The notes under the pieces: generated by a model
What the model saw: the letters and a program-made list of their open reading frames with translations, nothing else
Databases searched by the model: none
What the model was told of the DNA's origin: nothing
Position numbers and translations under genes: made by a program
NCBI GenBank assembly: GCA_029960865.1
Contig: JASBVX010000057.1
Coordinates: forward strand, 1 to 7,819
Reading direction: 5' to 3'
Origin: Bacillota bacterium
GTDB lineage: Bacteria; Bacillota; Sulfobacillia; RBS10-35
Length of the DNA stretch: 7,819 nt
Shown here: positions 1-6,080 of the stretch, piece by piece
Layout: each line of letters starts with the position of its first letter
Numbering within the stretch: the first letter of the stretch is position 1

Positions 1-2
1 TC

Positions 3-137
3 GTCACCCAGGCCATCACCTACCCCCACCTGCTCTTTCGCCTCACCGACCAGGATCTCCCCGAACCCATCGTGATGGTGAGGCCCGAGGGCCTGCGCTT
101 TCGGACCCATCCCGACACGGAGGGGCCCTACCCTTAA
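3..137 (+). CDS. C-terminal fragment of an unrecognised protein (5' end outside the window)
   Basis: An open frame enters from the left edge and ends at TAA, giving 44 visible residues that finish in HPDTEGPYP. Third codon positions are almost all G or C, as in the genes to the right, which supports real coding. The visible part is rich in Pro, Leu and charged residues and shows no membrane segment or recognisable motif, so I assign no function. It is the only plus-strand gene in the window and is transcribed towards the minus-strand operon. A perfect hairpin begins 28 bases after its stop and may terminate it. Confidence covers coding status only. Confidence 0.6.
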   Translation, partial: VTQAITYPHLLFRLTDQDLPEPIVMVRPEGLRFRTHPDTEGPYP

Positions 138-164
138 GAGGCGCAAGATGGGGAAGCTCAAAGC

Positions 165-192
165 AACAAGGCGGGAACGGACCCGCCTTGTT
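165..192. terminator. Perfect 11-bp hairpin with 6-base loop (H1), possible terminator
   Basis: AACAAGGCGGG (165-175) is the exact reverse complement of CCCGCCTTGTT (182-192), around loop AACGGA. It lies 28 bases downstream of the plus-strand stop at 137, the expected place for an intrinsic terminator. The following plus-strand sequence is C-rich with only short T runs, so it lacks a classical U-tract. Its inner 9-bp arms are identical to those of the second hairpin at 294-319. It could instead be a repeat or the end of a decayed mobile element. Confidence 0.5.
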
Positions 193-293
193 CCTCCCCC
201 TGTTTCGCCGAATGGCTCGCGTAGCTCCGGCCTTTGCGACAGGAGTCGGGGGGTAAAACCCCAAGGACGCCCAGCCGACCGGGAAGAACACCC
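193..293 (+). other. Structured spacer between two like hairpins, possible IS200/IS605 (TnpB/omega-RNA) remnant
   Basis: Two small hairpins sit back to back here: CGAC/GTCG at 237-248, and GGGG/CCCC around TAAAA at 250-262. A large hairpin follows at 294-319. In the plus-strand frame through 211, the translation to TGA at 325-327 reads GVKPQGRPADREEHP and then GGEFPALLW. This resembles, from memory, the low-complexity C-termini and structured right ends of TnpB-type elements. No TnpB catalytic or zinc-finger segment is present and no intact transposase is nearby. A decayed right end is therefore a tentative reading; an ordinary intergenic spacer is equally possible. Confidence 0.25.
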
Positions 294-319
294 GCAAGGC
301 GGGGAGTTCCCCGCCTTGC
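294..319. terminator. Perfect 12-bp palindromic hairpin (H2), possible operon terminator
   Basis: GCAAGGCGGGGA (294-305) pairs perfectly with TCCCCGCCTTGC (308-319). A realistic fold is a 10-bp stem around loop GAGTTC. On the minus strand it starts 25 bases after the TAA of the amino-acid dehydrogenase, so it is well placed to end the operon. The minus-strand sequence after it has scattered Ts rather than a solid U-tract. Arms CAAGGCGGG/CCCGCCTTG are shared exactly with the hairpin at 165-192 while the loops differ. Confidence 0.5.
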
Positions 320-343
320 TATGGTGACGAGCGCCTTGACTTC

Positions 344-1417
344 TTAGAAAGGCTGCACCTTTCTCAGGGCAAAGATGGTGGCCAGCTTCTCTTCCACCAG
401 ACGATCCGCCGCCTCGGCGGTGGAGATCCCCTTTTCCTTGGAGAGGGCGAAGATCTGGAGAAGGCTTTCCTTGATGGCCTTCGTTTTGGCCAGAACCCTT
501 TCCTCGTGGAAACCCCGGGGATCCAGCTCGTCGGCCACCTGGATGAGCCCTCCCGCATTGATGATGTAATCGGGGGCGTAGAGGATGCCTCGCCGCTGGA
601 GGCGCCGGCCATCTTCAGCCTCCTTCAGCTGGTTGTTGGCGGAACCCGCCACCGCTTGGCACTGGAGGCGGGGGATGCTCTCTTCGTGGAGGATCCCTCC
701 CAGGGCGCAGGGGCTGAGGATGTCGCAGGGCTGGTAGAGGATCTCATCGGGGGAGACATACTGGGCCCCCAGCTCTTGAGCCAGCTTTTGCGCCCTGGCT
801 TCATTCACGTCGGAAAGAAGGAGCTCTGCTCCCGCTTCATGGAGATGGCGGGCCAGCTTCGCCCCCACCTTCCCCACTCCCTGAATCGCCACCCGGCGCC
901 CTTTGAGATCGGGGGTCCGCCAGAGGGCCTGGGCCACCGCCTGGATGCCGTAGAAGACCCCCAAGGCCGTGGGAACAGAGCTATCGCCTCCCCCGCCGTA
1001 GGCTTTGGGGAGCCCCACGATGTACTGGGATTCCCGGGCCGCCACCGCAAAATCCTCCGGGGTGGTGCCCACATCGGTGCCGGTGTAAAAGCGACCTTTG
1101 AGGCCTTCCACAAAGCGGCCCAGGGCCCGCATCATCTCGGGGGTCTTGTCCTTTTGAGGATCCCCCCAGATGACGCACTTGGCCCCGCCGAAGTCCAGAT
1201 CTACCGCTGCCGCTTTATAGGTCATCCCTTTGGAAAGGCGTAGGACATCTTCAAGGGCCTCTTCTTCCCGGGCATAGGGGTACATCCTGGTTCCCCCCAG
1301 CCCCGGCCCCAGAATGGTGTTATGGAAAGCCACCACGGCTTTCAAGCCAGTGGCCGGTTCGCGAAGAAACATCACCTGCTCATGGCCGCCTTTGGCCATC
1401 TCATCGAAGATCCCCAT
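344..1417 (-). CDS. Phenylalanine dehydrogenase-like amino-acid dehydrogenase (Glu/Leu/Phe/Val dehydrogenase family)
   Basis: This is a cytoplasmic NAD-dependent enzyme that oxidatively deaminates an amino acid to a 2-oxo acid. With the ATG at 1417 it has 357 residues, normal for the family. The substrate domain carries Lys68 (SKGMTYK) and catalytic Lys80 (DFGGAK), with Asp115 in YTGTDVGTTPEDF. The Rossmann dinucleotide motif GVGKVG is at 180-185. Two positions known to separate leucine from phenylalanine dehydrogenases read Gly113 (TGTD, where LeuDH has TAED) and Leu291 (NAGGLIQVADE, where LeuDH has NAGGV). Both are the phenylalanine type, and long stretches such as GFHEERVLAKT resemble the Thermoactinomyces enzyme from memory. 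An in-frame TTG at 1432 is possible, but GGAAGGTG at 1430-1423 is a better ribosome site for the ATG, and the ATG numbering matches the family's. It starts 2 bases after the aldehyde dehydrogenase stop. Family is sure; phenylalanine specificity is probable. Confidence 0.9.
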   Translation of the reverse strand: MGIFDEMAKGGHEQVMFLREPATGLKAVVAFHNTILGPGLGGTRMYPYAREEEALEDVLRLSKGMTYKAAAVDLDFGGAKCVIWGDPQKDKTPEMMRALGRFVEGLKGRFYTGTDVGTTPEDFAVAARESQYIVGLPKAYGGGGDSSVPTALGVFYGIQAVAQALWRTPDLKGRRVAIQGVGKVGAKLARHLHEAGAELLLSDVNEARAQKLAQELGAQYVSPDEILYQPCDILSPCALGGILHEESIPRLQCQAVAGSANNQLKEAEDGRRLQRRGILYAPDYIINAGGLIQVADELDPRGFHEERVLAKTKAIKESLLQIFALSKEKGISTAEAADRLVEEKLATIFALRKVQPF

Positions 1418-1419
1418 AA

Positions 1420-2892
1420 TCACACCTTCCAAACGTTTACAGGCCGCGGGCTGGTGAGAACCAGAACGCTCTTCACCTCGGTGTAGAGATCGAGAGCTTC
1501 CATGCCCAGCTCCCGCCCGAAACCTGATTCTTTGTAACCGCCAAAGGGCGTGCCCGGAAAGGCGGTAAAGGGGTGGTTCACCGTCACGATGCCGGCCTTC
1601 ACCGCCGCTGCCACCCGGTGGGCCCGGGCGCTGTCTTTCGTCCAGAGGGTAGCCGCCAGGCCATAGCGGGTGCCATTGGCCAGGGCGATGGCCTCTTCCT
1701 CCTCCCGGAAAGGCACGATGGCCGCCACCGGGCCAAAGATCTCCTCCTGGGCCACCTTCATCTCCATCTTCACCGGCGCCAGGACGGTAGGCCGGTAGAA
1801 GGATCCTTTCTCCAAGGAGGGATCGTCAGGCCGCCCGCCCCCCGTGACCACCCGGGCTCCCTCTTCCACACCCAGGCGCACATACCCGTGGACCCTTTCC
1901 CAGTGGGAGGGAGAGATGAGGGAACCGATATGGGTGGAAGGGTCCATGGGATCCCCCACCTTGAGGGCAGCCGCCTTTTCGCTGAACTTCTCCACGAATT
2001 CATCCAAAAGGGACTCGTGGACAAGGATCCGGGAGCGGGCTTCGCAGGACTGACCCCCGCTGGTGAAGATGGCCCAGAGGGAACCGGGAATAGCTCCTTC
2101 CAGGTCGGCATCGGCAAAGACGATGTTGGGGGATTTCCCTCCCAGCTCCAAAGAGACCCGCTTGATGCCATCGGCCGCCAGCTTCATGATCTCCCGGCCG
2201 GTGGAGGTTTCACCGGTAAAGGCCACCTTATCCACCCCGGGGTGCTGCACCAGGTAGCGGCCCACCTCAGGTCCCGGCCCCGTGATGATGTTCACCACCC
2301 CGGGGGGAAAGCCCACCTCCTCGATGAGCTCCGCCACTTTGAGGGCCGAGAGGGGGGTGGCGCTGGCGGGCTTGAGCACCACCGCACACCCGGCCGCCAG
2401 GGCCGGGGCCAGCTTCCAGCTCAGCATCATCAAGGGATAATTCCAGGGGATGATCTGGGCCGCCACCCCCACCGGTTCCCTTAAGGTGTAGTGGAAGAGG
2501 TAAGGGGCCGCCGGAGCGGTGCGGCCAAAGATCTTATTGGCCAGGCCCCCAAAGTACTCAAAGTTCTCCACCGCCTGGTTCAGCTCGCCCCTCACCCCGG
2601 TGATGGCCTTGCCGCTGTTCTCCACCTCCAGGCGCAAGAGCTCATCGAAGCGCTCCCTCATCAAGGAGGCCAGCTTCCAGAGAAGCCGCCCTCTCTCGCT
2701 GGGGGAAATCTTTCTCGCCCAGGGGCCTTCCATGGCGGCCCGGGCTGCCGCCACCGCCCGCTCCACATCGTCCCGCCCCGCCTTGGGAACCCGGGCGATC
2801 TCCTCCCCTGTGGCGGGGTTAAAGGTGGGAAAAGTCTCCCCCGAAAGGGCTTCCACCCACTCCCCGCCCACATACATCTTGACGTCTCTCAT
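1420..2892 (-). CDS. NAD(P)-dependent aldehyde dehydrogenase
   Basis: This 490-residue cytoplasmic enzyme oxidises an aldehyde to a carboxylic acid. It has the full superfamily set: Asn151 in PWNYPL, Lys174 in LKPAS, FTGETSTG at 225-232 for cofactor binding, general-base Glu249 in LELGGK, nucleophile Cys283 in GGQSCEARSR, then EEIFGP and a C-terminal oligomerisation segment. Length and motifs match the betaine/phenylacetaldehyde/aminobutyraldehyde type class. It is not a PaaZ-like fusion because no hydratase domain follows. The ATG at 2892 is 4 bases past the thiolase stop and has GAAGGGG at 2906-2900 as its ribosome site; an upstream in-frame extension into the thiolase is rejected. Beside a phenylalanine-type dehydrogenase and PaaG/PaaJ-like genes, phenylacetaldehyde is an attractive substrate, but this is inferred from context only. 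Sequence alone does not fix substrate or NAD/NADP preference. Confidence 0.93.
   Translation of the reverse strand: MRDVKMYVGGEWVEALSGETFPTFNPATGEEIARVPKAGRDDVERAVAAARAAMEGPWARKISPSERGRLLWKLASLMRERFDELLRLEVENSGKAITGVRGELNQAVENFEYFGGLANKIFGRTAPAAPYLFHYTLREPVGVAAQIIPWNYPLMMLSWKLAPALAAGCAVVLKPASATPLSALKVAELIEEVGFPPGVVNIITGPGPEVGRYLVQHPGVDKVAFTGETSTGREIMKLAADGIKRVSLELGGKSPNIVFADADLEGAIPGSLWAIFTSGGQSCEARSRILVHESLLDEFVEKFSEKAAALKVGDPMDPSTHIGSLISPSHWERVHGYVRLGVEEGARVVTGGGRPDDPSLEKGSFYRPTVLAPVKMEMKVAQEEIFGPVAAIVPFREEEEAIALANGTRYGLAATLWTKDSARAHRVAAAVKAGIVTVNHPFTAFPGTPFGGYKESGFGRELGMEALDLYTEVKSVLVLTSPRPVNVWKV
1423..1430 (-). promoter_or_regulatory. Ribosome binding site that decides the amino-acid dehydrogenase start
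   Basis: GGAAGGTG lies 5 bases before ATG 1417-1415 and inside the last codons of the aldehyde dehydrogenase gene, which stops at 1420. This favours the ATG over the upstream TTG at 1432-1430, whose own start would overlap the site, and it indicates translational coupling. Confidence 0.65.
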
Positions 2893-2896
2893 CCCT

Positions 2897-4117
2897 TCAC
2901 CCCTTCGCCTCGGGATTTTCGAAAAGCGCCGCCACCCCCTGGCCCACCCCCACACACAAGGTGGCCACGCCATAGCGCCCCTGGCGGCGCCGGAGCTCCC
3001 GCACCAGGGTCGTCACCAGGCGGGCCCCGCTGGCCCCCAAGGGGTGGCCCACGGCGATGGCGCCTCCGTAGGGGTTCACCCGCTCCCCATCCTTCCCGAA
3101 GACATCGAGGCCCCACTCCTGAAAGCAGGCCAGGGATTGGGCGGCAAACGCCTCGTTCAGCTCCAGAAGGTCCACATCCTCCAAGGTGAGGCCCTGCCGG
3201 GAAAGAAGCTTCCTGACGGCCGGCACCGGCCCGATCCCCATGTACTCGGGGTTCACCCCCGCCACCGCTGCTCCCACCAAGCGGGCCAGGGGCTTTAGCC
3301 CCAGCTCCTGCACTTTCTCCCCGCTCATGAGAAGAAGGGCCGCCGCCCCATCGTTGATCCCCGAGCTGTTGCCGGCCGTCACGGTGCCTCCCTCGCGGAA
3401 GGCGGGGCGAAGGGCCCCCAGCTTTTCCATGGTGGTATCGGGCCGGGGATGCTCATCTTCTGCCACCAAGGTGGTCTCCCCTTTTCGCCCCGGGACGGGG
3501 ATGGGGACCACTTCTTCCTTCCATACCCCCTTCTCTTTCCCCCTCAGCCACCCTTGCTGGCTCCGAAGGGCGAAGCGATCCTGATCCTCCCTGGAGATCC
3601 CCCACTTTTCCGCCACGTTTTCCGCCGTCTCCCCCATGGAGGAGAGGGGATAGGGGAAGCGGGGGTTGGGAAAGCGCCAGCCCAGGGTGGTGTCGAAGAC
3701 CACTTTCTCCCCTCGGGGAAAGGCTTCCTCCGCCTTCCCCATGACCCAGGGAGCCCGGGACATGCTCTCCACCCCGCCGGCCAGGAAGGCATCCCCTTCC
3801 CCCAGGGCGATGGCCCTTCCCGCCTGGATGACCGCCTCCAGCCCCGAAGCGCAAAGGCGGTTCACGGTGCATCCCGCCACCTCTTCGGGAAGCCCCGCCA
3901 AAAGCACCGCCATGCGGGCCACGTTGCGGTTATCTTCCCCCGCCTGGTTGGCGCAGCCCAAGTAAACATCTTCGATGAGGCGGGGATCGAGGCCGCTTTT
4001 CTTCACTACCGCCTGCAAAAGGTGGGCCGCCAGATCATCGGGGCGGACCCGGGAAAGGGCCCCCCCGTAGCGGCCAAAGGGGCTCCGCAAAGCCTCCACC
4101 ACATAGACATCCCGCAA
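2897..4117 (-). CDS. paaJ: 3-oxoadipyl-CoA thiolase (acetyl-CoA acyltransferase), PaaJ/PcaF type
   Basis: This biosynthetic-fold thiolase would cleave 3-oxoadipyl-CoA with CoA to acetyl-CoA and succinyl-CoA, the last step of phenylacetate and beta-ketoadipate breakdown. It has 406 residues, the usual length. Nucleophile Cys89 is in VNRLCASG, His358 in GHPLGASGAR, and the second catalytic Cys388 in CVGVGQG. The segment GCANQAGEDNRNVARMA near residues 54-70 and GGVESMSRAP are characteristic of PcaF/PaaJ, which argues against a general acetoacetyl-CoA or fatty-acid thiolase. I chose the TTG at 4117 as start. It follows the PaaG-like stop after one base, has AAGGGAGG 8 bases upstream, and gives the standard N-terminus RDVYVVEALRSPFGR. 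No other thiolase-pathway enzyme such as a 3-hydroxyacyl-CoA dehydrogenase lies beside it. Thiolase is certain; adipyl specificity is likely. Confidence 0.9.
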   Translation of the reverse strand: MRDVYVVEALRSPFGRYGGALSRVRPDDLAAHLLQAVVKKSGLDPRLIEDVYLGCANQAGEDNRNVARMAVLLAGLPEEVAGCTVNRLCASGLEAVIQAGRAIALGEGDAFLAGGVESMSRAPWVMGKAEEAFPRGEKVVFDTTLGWRFPNPRFPYPLSSMGETAENVAEKWGISREDQDRFALRSQQGWLRGKEKGVWKEEVVPIPVPGRKGETTLVAEDEHPRPDTTMEKLGALRPAFREGGTVTAGNSSGINDGAAALLLMSGEKVQELGLKPLARLVGAAVAGVNPEYMGIGPVPAVRKLLSRQGLTLEDVDLLELNEAFAAQSLACFQEWGLDVFGKDGERVNPYGGAIAVGHPLGASGARLVTTLVRELRRRQGRYGVATLCVGVGQGVAALFENPEAKG

Positions 4118-4118
4118 C

Positions 4119-4916
4119 TCAAAGGCCTCCCTTGCCGGTAAACCGCGGCGGCCGCTTCTCCCGGAAGGCCGCCATCCCTTCGGCATGATCGGGGCTCTTC
4201 CCCGCCGCTTCCTGGAGTTGAGCCTCGTATTCCAGGGTGAAGGCCAGGCTCTTTTCCGCCGCCCGCCGGACGGCCCGCTTGATGAGCCCCAGGCTGTAGG
4301 GGCCCTGGGAGAGCTCCCTCGCCCAGGAAAGGGCTTCTTCCAGCACCTTTTCCTTGGGCACCAGCCGGTGATAGATCCCCAGCTCGAAAAGCTCCTTTGC
4401 CTCCACCGGAAGGCCCGTCATGGCCCAGGCCATGGCCCGGGAAAGGCCCGCCATGTGGGTGAGGAAAAAAGTGGCCCCCGAATCGGGGACCAGCCCTGCC
4501 TGGACAAAGGCCTGCACCATTCTGGCATCTTCCGAGGCCACCCGCAGGTCGCAGGCCAACGCCAAGCTGGCCCCCGCCCCGGCGGCCACCCCATTGACAG
4601 CGGCCACCACCGGCTTTTCCATGGCGGCGATCAGCTGGATGGCGGGGTTGTAGCGGCGGCGAAGGACGTCCCCCAGGGAGGCCGTTCCTTCCTTGAAGCG
4701 GGCTTCCTGGGACTTCAGGTCCTCTCCGGCGCAAAAGGCCCGGCCGGCCCCGGTGAGGACCACCGCCCGCACCTCCCCATCCCGGAGAGCCTCTTTGAGG
4801 GCTTTCAAGAGCTCCTGCCCCAGGCGCTCATTGACCGCATTTAAACTGTCGGGCCGGTTCAAGGTGATGAGGGCCACCGCCCCCTCCTTTTCATAGAGAA
4901 CATCGGCCACCTGCAT
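4119..4916 (-). CDS. paaG: Enoyl-CoA hydratase/isomerase, PaaG-like (1,2-epoxyphenylacetyl-CoA isomerase)
   Basis: A crotonase-superfamily protein of 265 residues. PaaG converts ring-1,2-epoxyphenylacetyl-CoA to oxepin-CoA in the aerobic phenylacetate pathway, and it can also shift double bonds. Oxyanion-hole segments are AFCAGEDL (60-67) and GVAAGAGASLAL (109-120). The first hydratase glutamate is absent (Ala116 region). The second catalytic position is Asp145 in GLVPDSGAT, matching the single catalytic aspartate of PaaG. The family signature YNP is at 89-91, followed by KPVVAAVNG. The protein ends RFTGKGGL. The ATG at 4916 is 5 bases after the preceding stop; the G-run in front is a poor, close ribosome site, so a GTG two codons in is possible. 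Adjacent PaaF- and PaaJ-like genes support the phenylacetate role. A general delta-isomerase role cannot be excluded. Confidence 0.85.
   Translation of the reverse strand: MQVADVLYEKEGAVALITLNRPDSLNAVNERLGQELLKALKEALRDGEVRAVVLTGAGRAFCAGEDLKSQEARFKEGTASLGDVLRRRYNPAIQLIAAMEKPVVAAVNGVAAGAGASLALACDLRVASEDARMVQAFVQAGLVPDSGATFFLTHMAGLSRAMAWAMTGLPVEAKELFELGIYHRLVPKEKVLEEALSWARELSQGPYSLGLIKRAVRRAAEKSLAFTLEYEAQLQEAAGKSPDHAEGMAAFREKRPPRFTGKGGL
4126..4133 (-). promoter_or_regulatory. Ribosome binding site supporting a TTG start of the thiolase
   Basis: AAGGGAGG sits 8 bases before TTG 4117-4115 and within the last codons of the upstream gene, which stops at 4119. It fixes the thiolase start against a 23-residue N-terminal extension with no family counterpart. 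Confidence 0.65.
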
Positions 4917-4921
4917 CCCCC

Positions 4922-5698
4922 CTAGCGCCCCTTGAACTGGGGAGGCCGCCGCTCCAAAAAGGCCGCCATCCCCTCTTTTTGATCCTGGCTGGCAAAGAGA
5001 AAGTAGAAGGCGCGCCGCTCCCAGCGAAGGCCTTCGGCAAGGGTCGTCTCATAGGCGCTGAGGATGGCTTCCTTGGCCATCCTCACCGCCACAGGAGGCT
5101 TTTCGGCAATGGAGCGGGCCAGCCGCAGGGCCTCCTCCAGCAGCACCTCTGGCGCCGTCACTTGGCTCACCAGCCCCAGCTGCAGGGCCCTTTCCGCCGA
5201 AATGGCTTCACCCGTCAAAACCATCTCCATGGCCGCCGACTTTCCCACCGCCCGGGGAAGGCGCTGGGTCCCGCCTGCTCCGGGGATCACCCCCAGTTTG
5301 ATCTCCGGCTGGCCTAGCTGGGCATCCTCTGCCGCCACGATGATGTCGCACATCATAGCCAGCTCCAGCCCGCCCCCCAGGGCATAACCGTGAACAGCGG
5401 CGATGATGGGCTTCTTGCAGCGGTAAATGGTTTCCCAGGAGGCGAAAGGCTCCGAAAGCTCCATATCCACAGGGGACTTGCCCGCCATCTCCTGGATATC
5501 GGCCCCGGCGGCAAAAGCCCTCCCGTTTCCTGTGAGGACCAGGCAGCCCACCTCGGGATCCCTTTCCATCTCCTGGACCCGCTCCGCCAGCTCCTTCATG
5601 AGGTCCACATTAAGGGCATTCAGGACTTTAGGGCGGTTGAGGCGCAAAAGCCCCACGCCTCCCTCCAGCTTTTCCGCCAGCACCAAAGGTTCAGCCAT
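4922..5698 (-). CDS. Enoyl-CoA hydratase (crotonase), possible PaaF role
   Basis: This enzyme adds water across the double bond of a 2-enoyl-CoA to give (S)-3-hydroxyacyl-CoA. It has 258 residues, the standard length without targeting peptide. The oxyanion-hole segments AFAAGADI (61-68) and YALGGGLEL (105-113) are intact. Both catalytic acids are present: Glu112 in GGGLEL and Glu132 in GQPEIKLG, matching the Glu144/Glu164 pair of rat mitochondrial crotonase. IPGAGGTQRL follows, and the C-terminus QFKGR is typical. The ATG at 5698 overlaps the EthD-like stop by 8 bases and has GAGGA at 5708-5704. In this operon it is a good candidate to hydrate 2,3-dehydroadipyl-CoA, as PaaF does. Short-chain fatty-acid or branched-chain amino-acid oxidation would look the same at sequence level. 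Confidence 0.92.
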   Translation of the reverse strand: MAEPLVLAEKLEGGVGLLRLNRPKVLNALNVDLMKELAERVQEMERDPEVGCLVLTGNGRAFAAGADIQEMAGKSPVDMELSEPFASWETIYRCKKPIIAAVHGYALGGGLELAMMCDIIVAAEDAQLGQPEIKLGVIPGAGGTQRLPRAVGKSAAMEMVLTGEAISAERALQLGLVSQVTAPEVLLEEALRLARSIAEKPPVAVRMAKEAILSAYETTLAEGLRWERRAFYFLFASQDQKEGMAAFLERRPPQFKGR

Positions 5699-6011
5699 GG
5701 AGATCCTCGCTTTCCACTTCGGCGATGTGCATGCTGACCACTTCTTTGGCAAAGGAAAGAAGGTTTCTCGCCGCCTCTTTCCCTTCGGGCGACGCCATGG
5801 CCGCCTCCAGCTCCGGCAGGGAATCGAAGTAGAGCTCCGCCATCTGAAGGTAGGGGCTCTTTCCCCCGCCGGGCATCCCCACCACCCGGGAGACCTCCAG
5901 CCGCTTGAGGCCCGGCATCTTCTTCGCCAAAGGAAGATGGGTCGACTCGTAGAGCTCCTGGAACTGGGCCCGGTCTTCCGGCTCTTTGAAAAGGGCGATC
6001 AATTTCACCAT
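5691..6011 (-). CDS. EthD family protein (dimeric alpha/beta-barrel)
   Basis: A 106-residue small cytoplasmic protein. It opens with the beta strand VKLIALFK, followed by YESTHLPLAKKMPGLKR (21-37), whose HLPLA segment with His25 and the MPGL turn are hallmarks of EthD-like proteins. The family folds as a ferredoxin-like dimeric barrel. Its members occur in clusters for ether or aromatic degradation, mostly without defined reactions. I placed the start at ATG 6011 because GAGGTGG lies 6 bases upstream and the fold begins directly after it; a GTG at 6032 would add seven unlike residues. Its stop overlaps the hydratase ATG by 8 bases, so the two are co-translated. No metal or haem ligand set is obvious. 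The exact role in this operon is unknown. Confidence 0.82.
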   Translation of the reverse strand: MVKLIALFKEPEDRAQFQELYESTHLPLAKKMPGLKRLEVSRVVGMPGGGKSPYLQMAELYFDSLPELEAAMASPEGKEAARNLLSFAKEVVSMHIAEVESEDLHG

Positions 6012-6017
6012 TCCTGG

Positions 6018-6024
6018 CCACCTC
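6018..6024 (-). promoter_or_regulatory. Ribosome binding site that decides the EthD-like start
   Basis: GAGGTGG is 6 bases before ATG 6011-6009. It supports the short form over the in-frame GTG at 6032. The 69-base gap between this gene and the preceding DinB-like gene is the largest inside the minus-strand run, so it is the likeliest place for an internal promoter. I see no convincing -35/-10 pair there. Confidence 0.6.
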
Positions 6025-6080
6025 TTTCTCACAAGGGCTCCCTATCCTTTCGGCAACGGACGAAGAGAAACCTTTTCCGT

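Noticed and set aside
43..297. Minus-strand 84-codon frame across the convergent gap.
   Set aside because: It runs antisense to the plus-strand gene end and straight through a hairpin. It has no clear ribosome site and an Arg/Pro-rich composition typical of a chance frame.
2893..2973. 27-residue N-terminal extension of the aldehyde dehydrogenase.
   Set aside because: It overlaps the thiolase C-terminus, is Trp/Arg-rich and non-homologous. The ATG at 2892 sits behind a good ribosome site.
4118..4186. 23-residue N-terminal extension of the thiolase from an ATG at 4186.
   Set aside because: It lies wholly over the PaaG-like C-terminus and has no counterpart in thiolases. The TTG at 4117 has a strong ribosome site and gives the family N-terminus.
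506..4844. Long open frames on the plus strand opposite the operon, for example 506-1243, 1573-2484, 2519-3298, 3449-4141 and 4185-4844.
   Set aside because: They are antisense shadows of high-GC genes whose minus-strand products have complete catalytic motifs. Their translations are His/Pro/Gly/Arg-rich and match no family.
6012..6080. Weak inverted repeat AACGGA/TCCGTT in the 69-base gap before the EthD-like gene, considered as a terminator or operator.
   Set aside because: The stem is only 6 bp with a 16-base loop, with no T-run and no symmetry suggesting a binding site.
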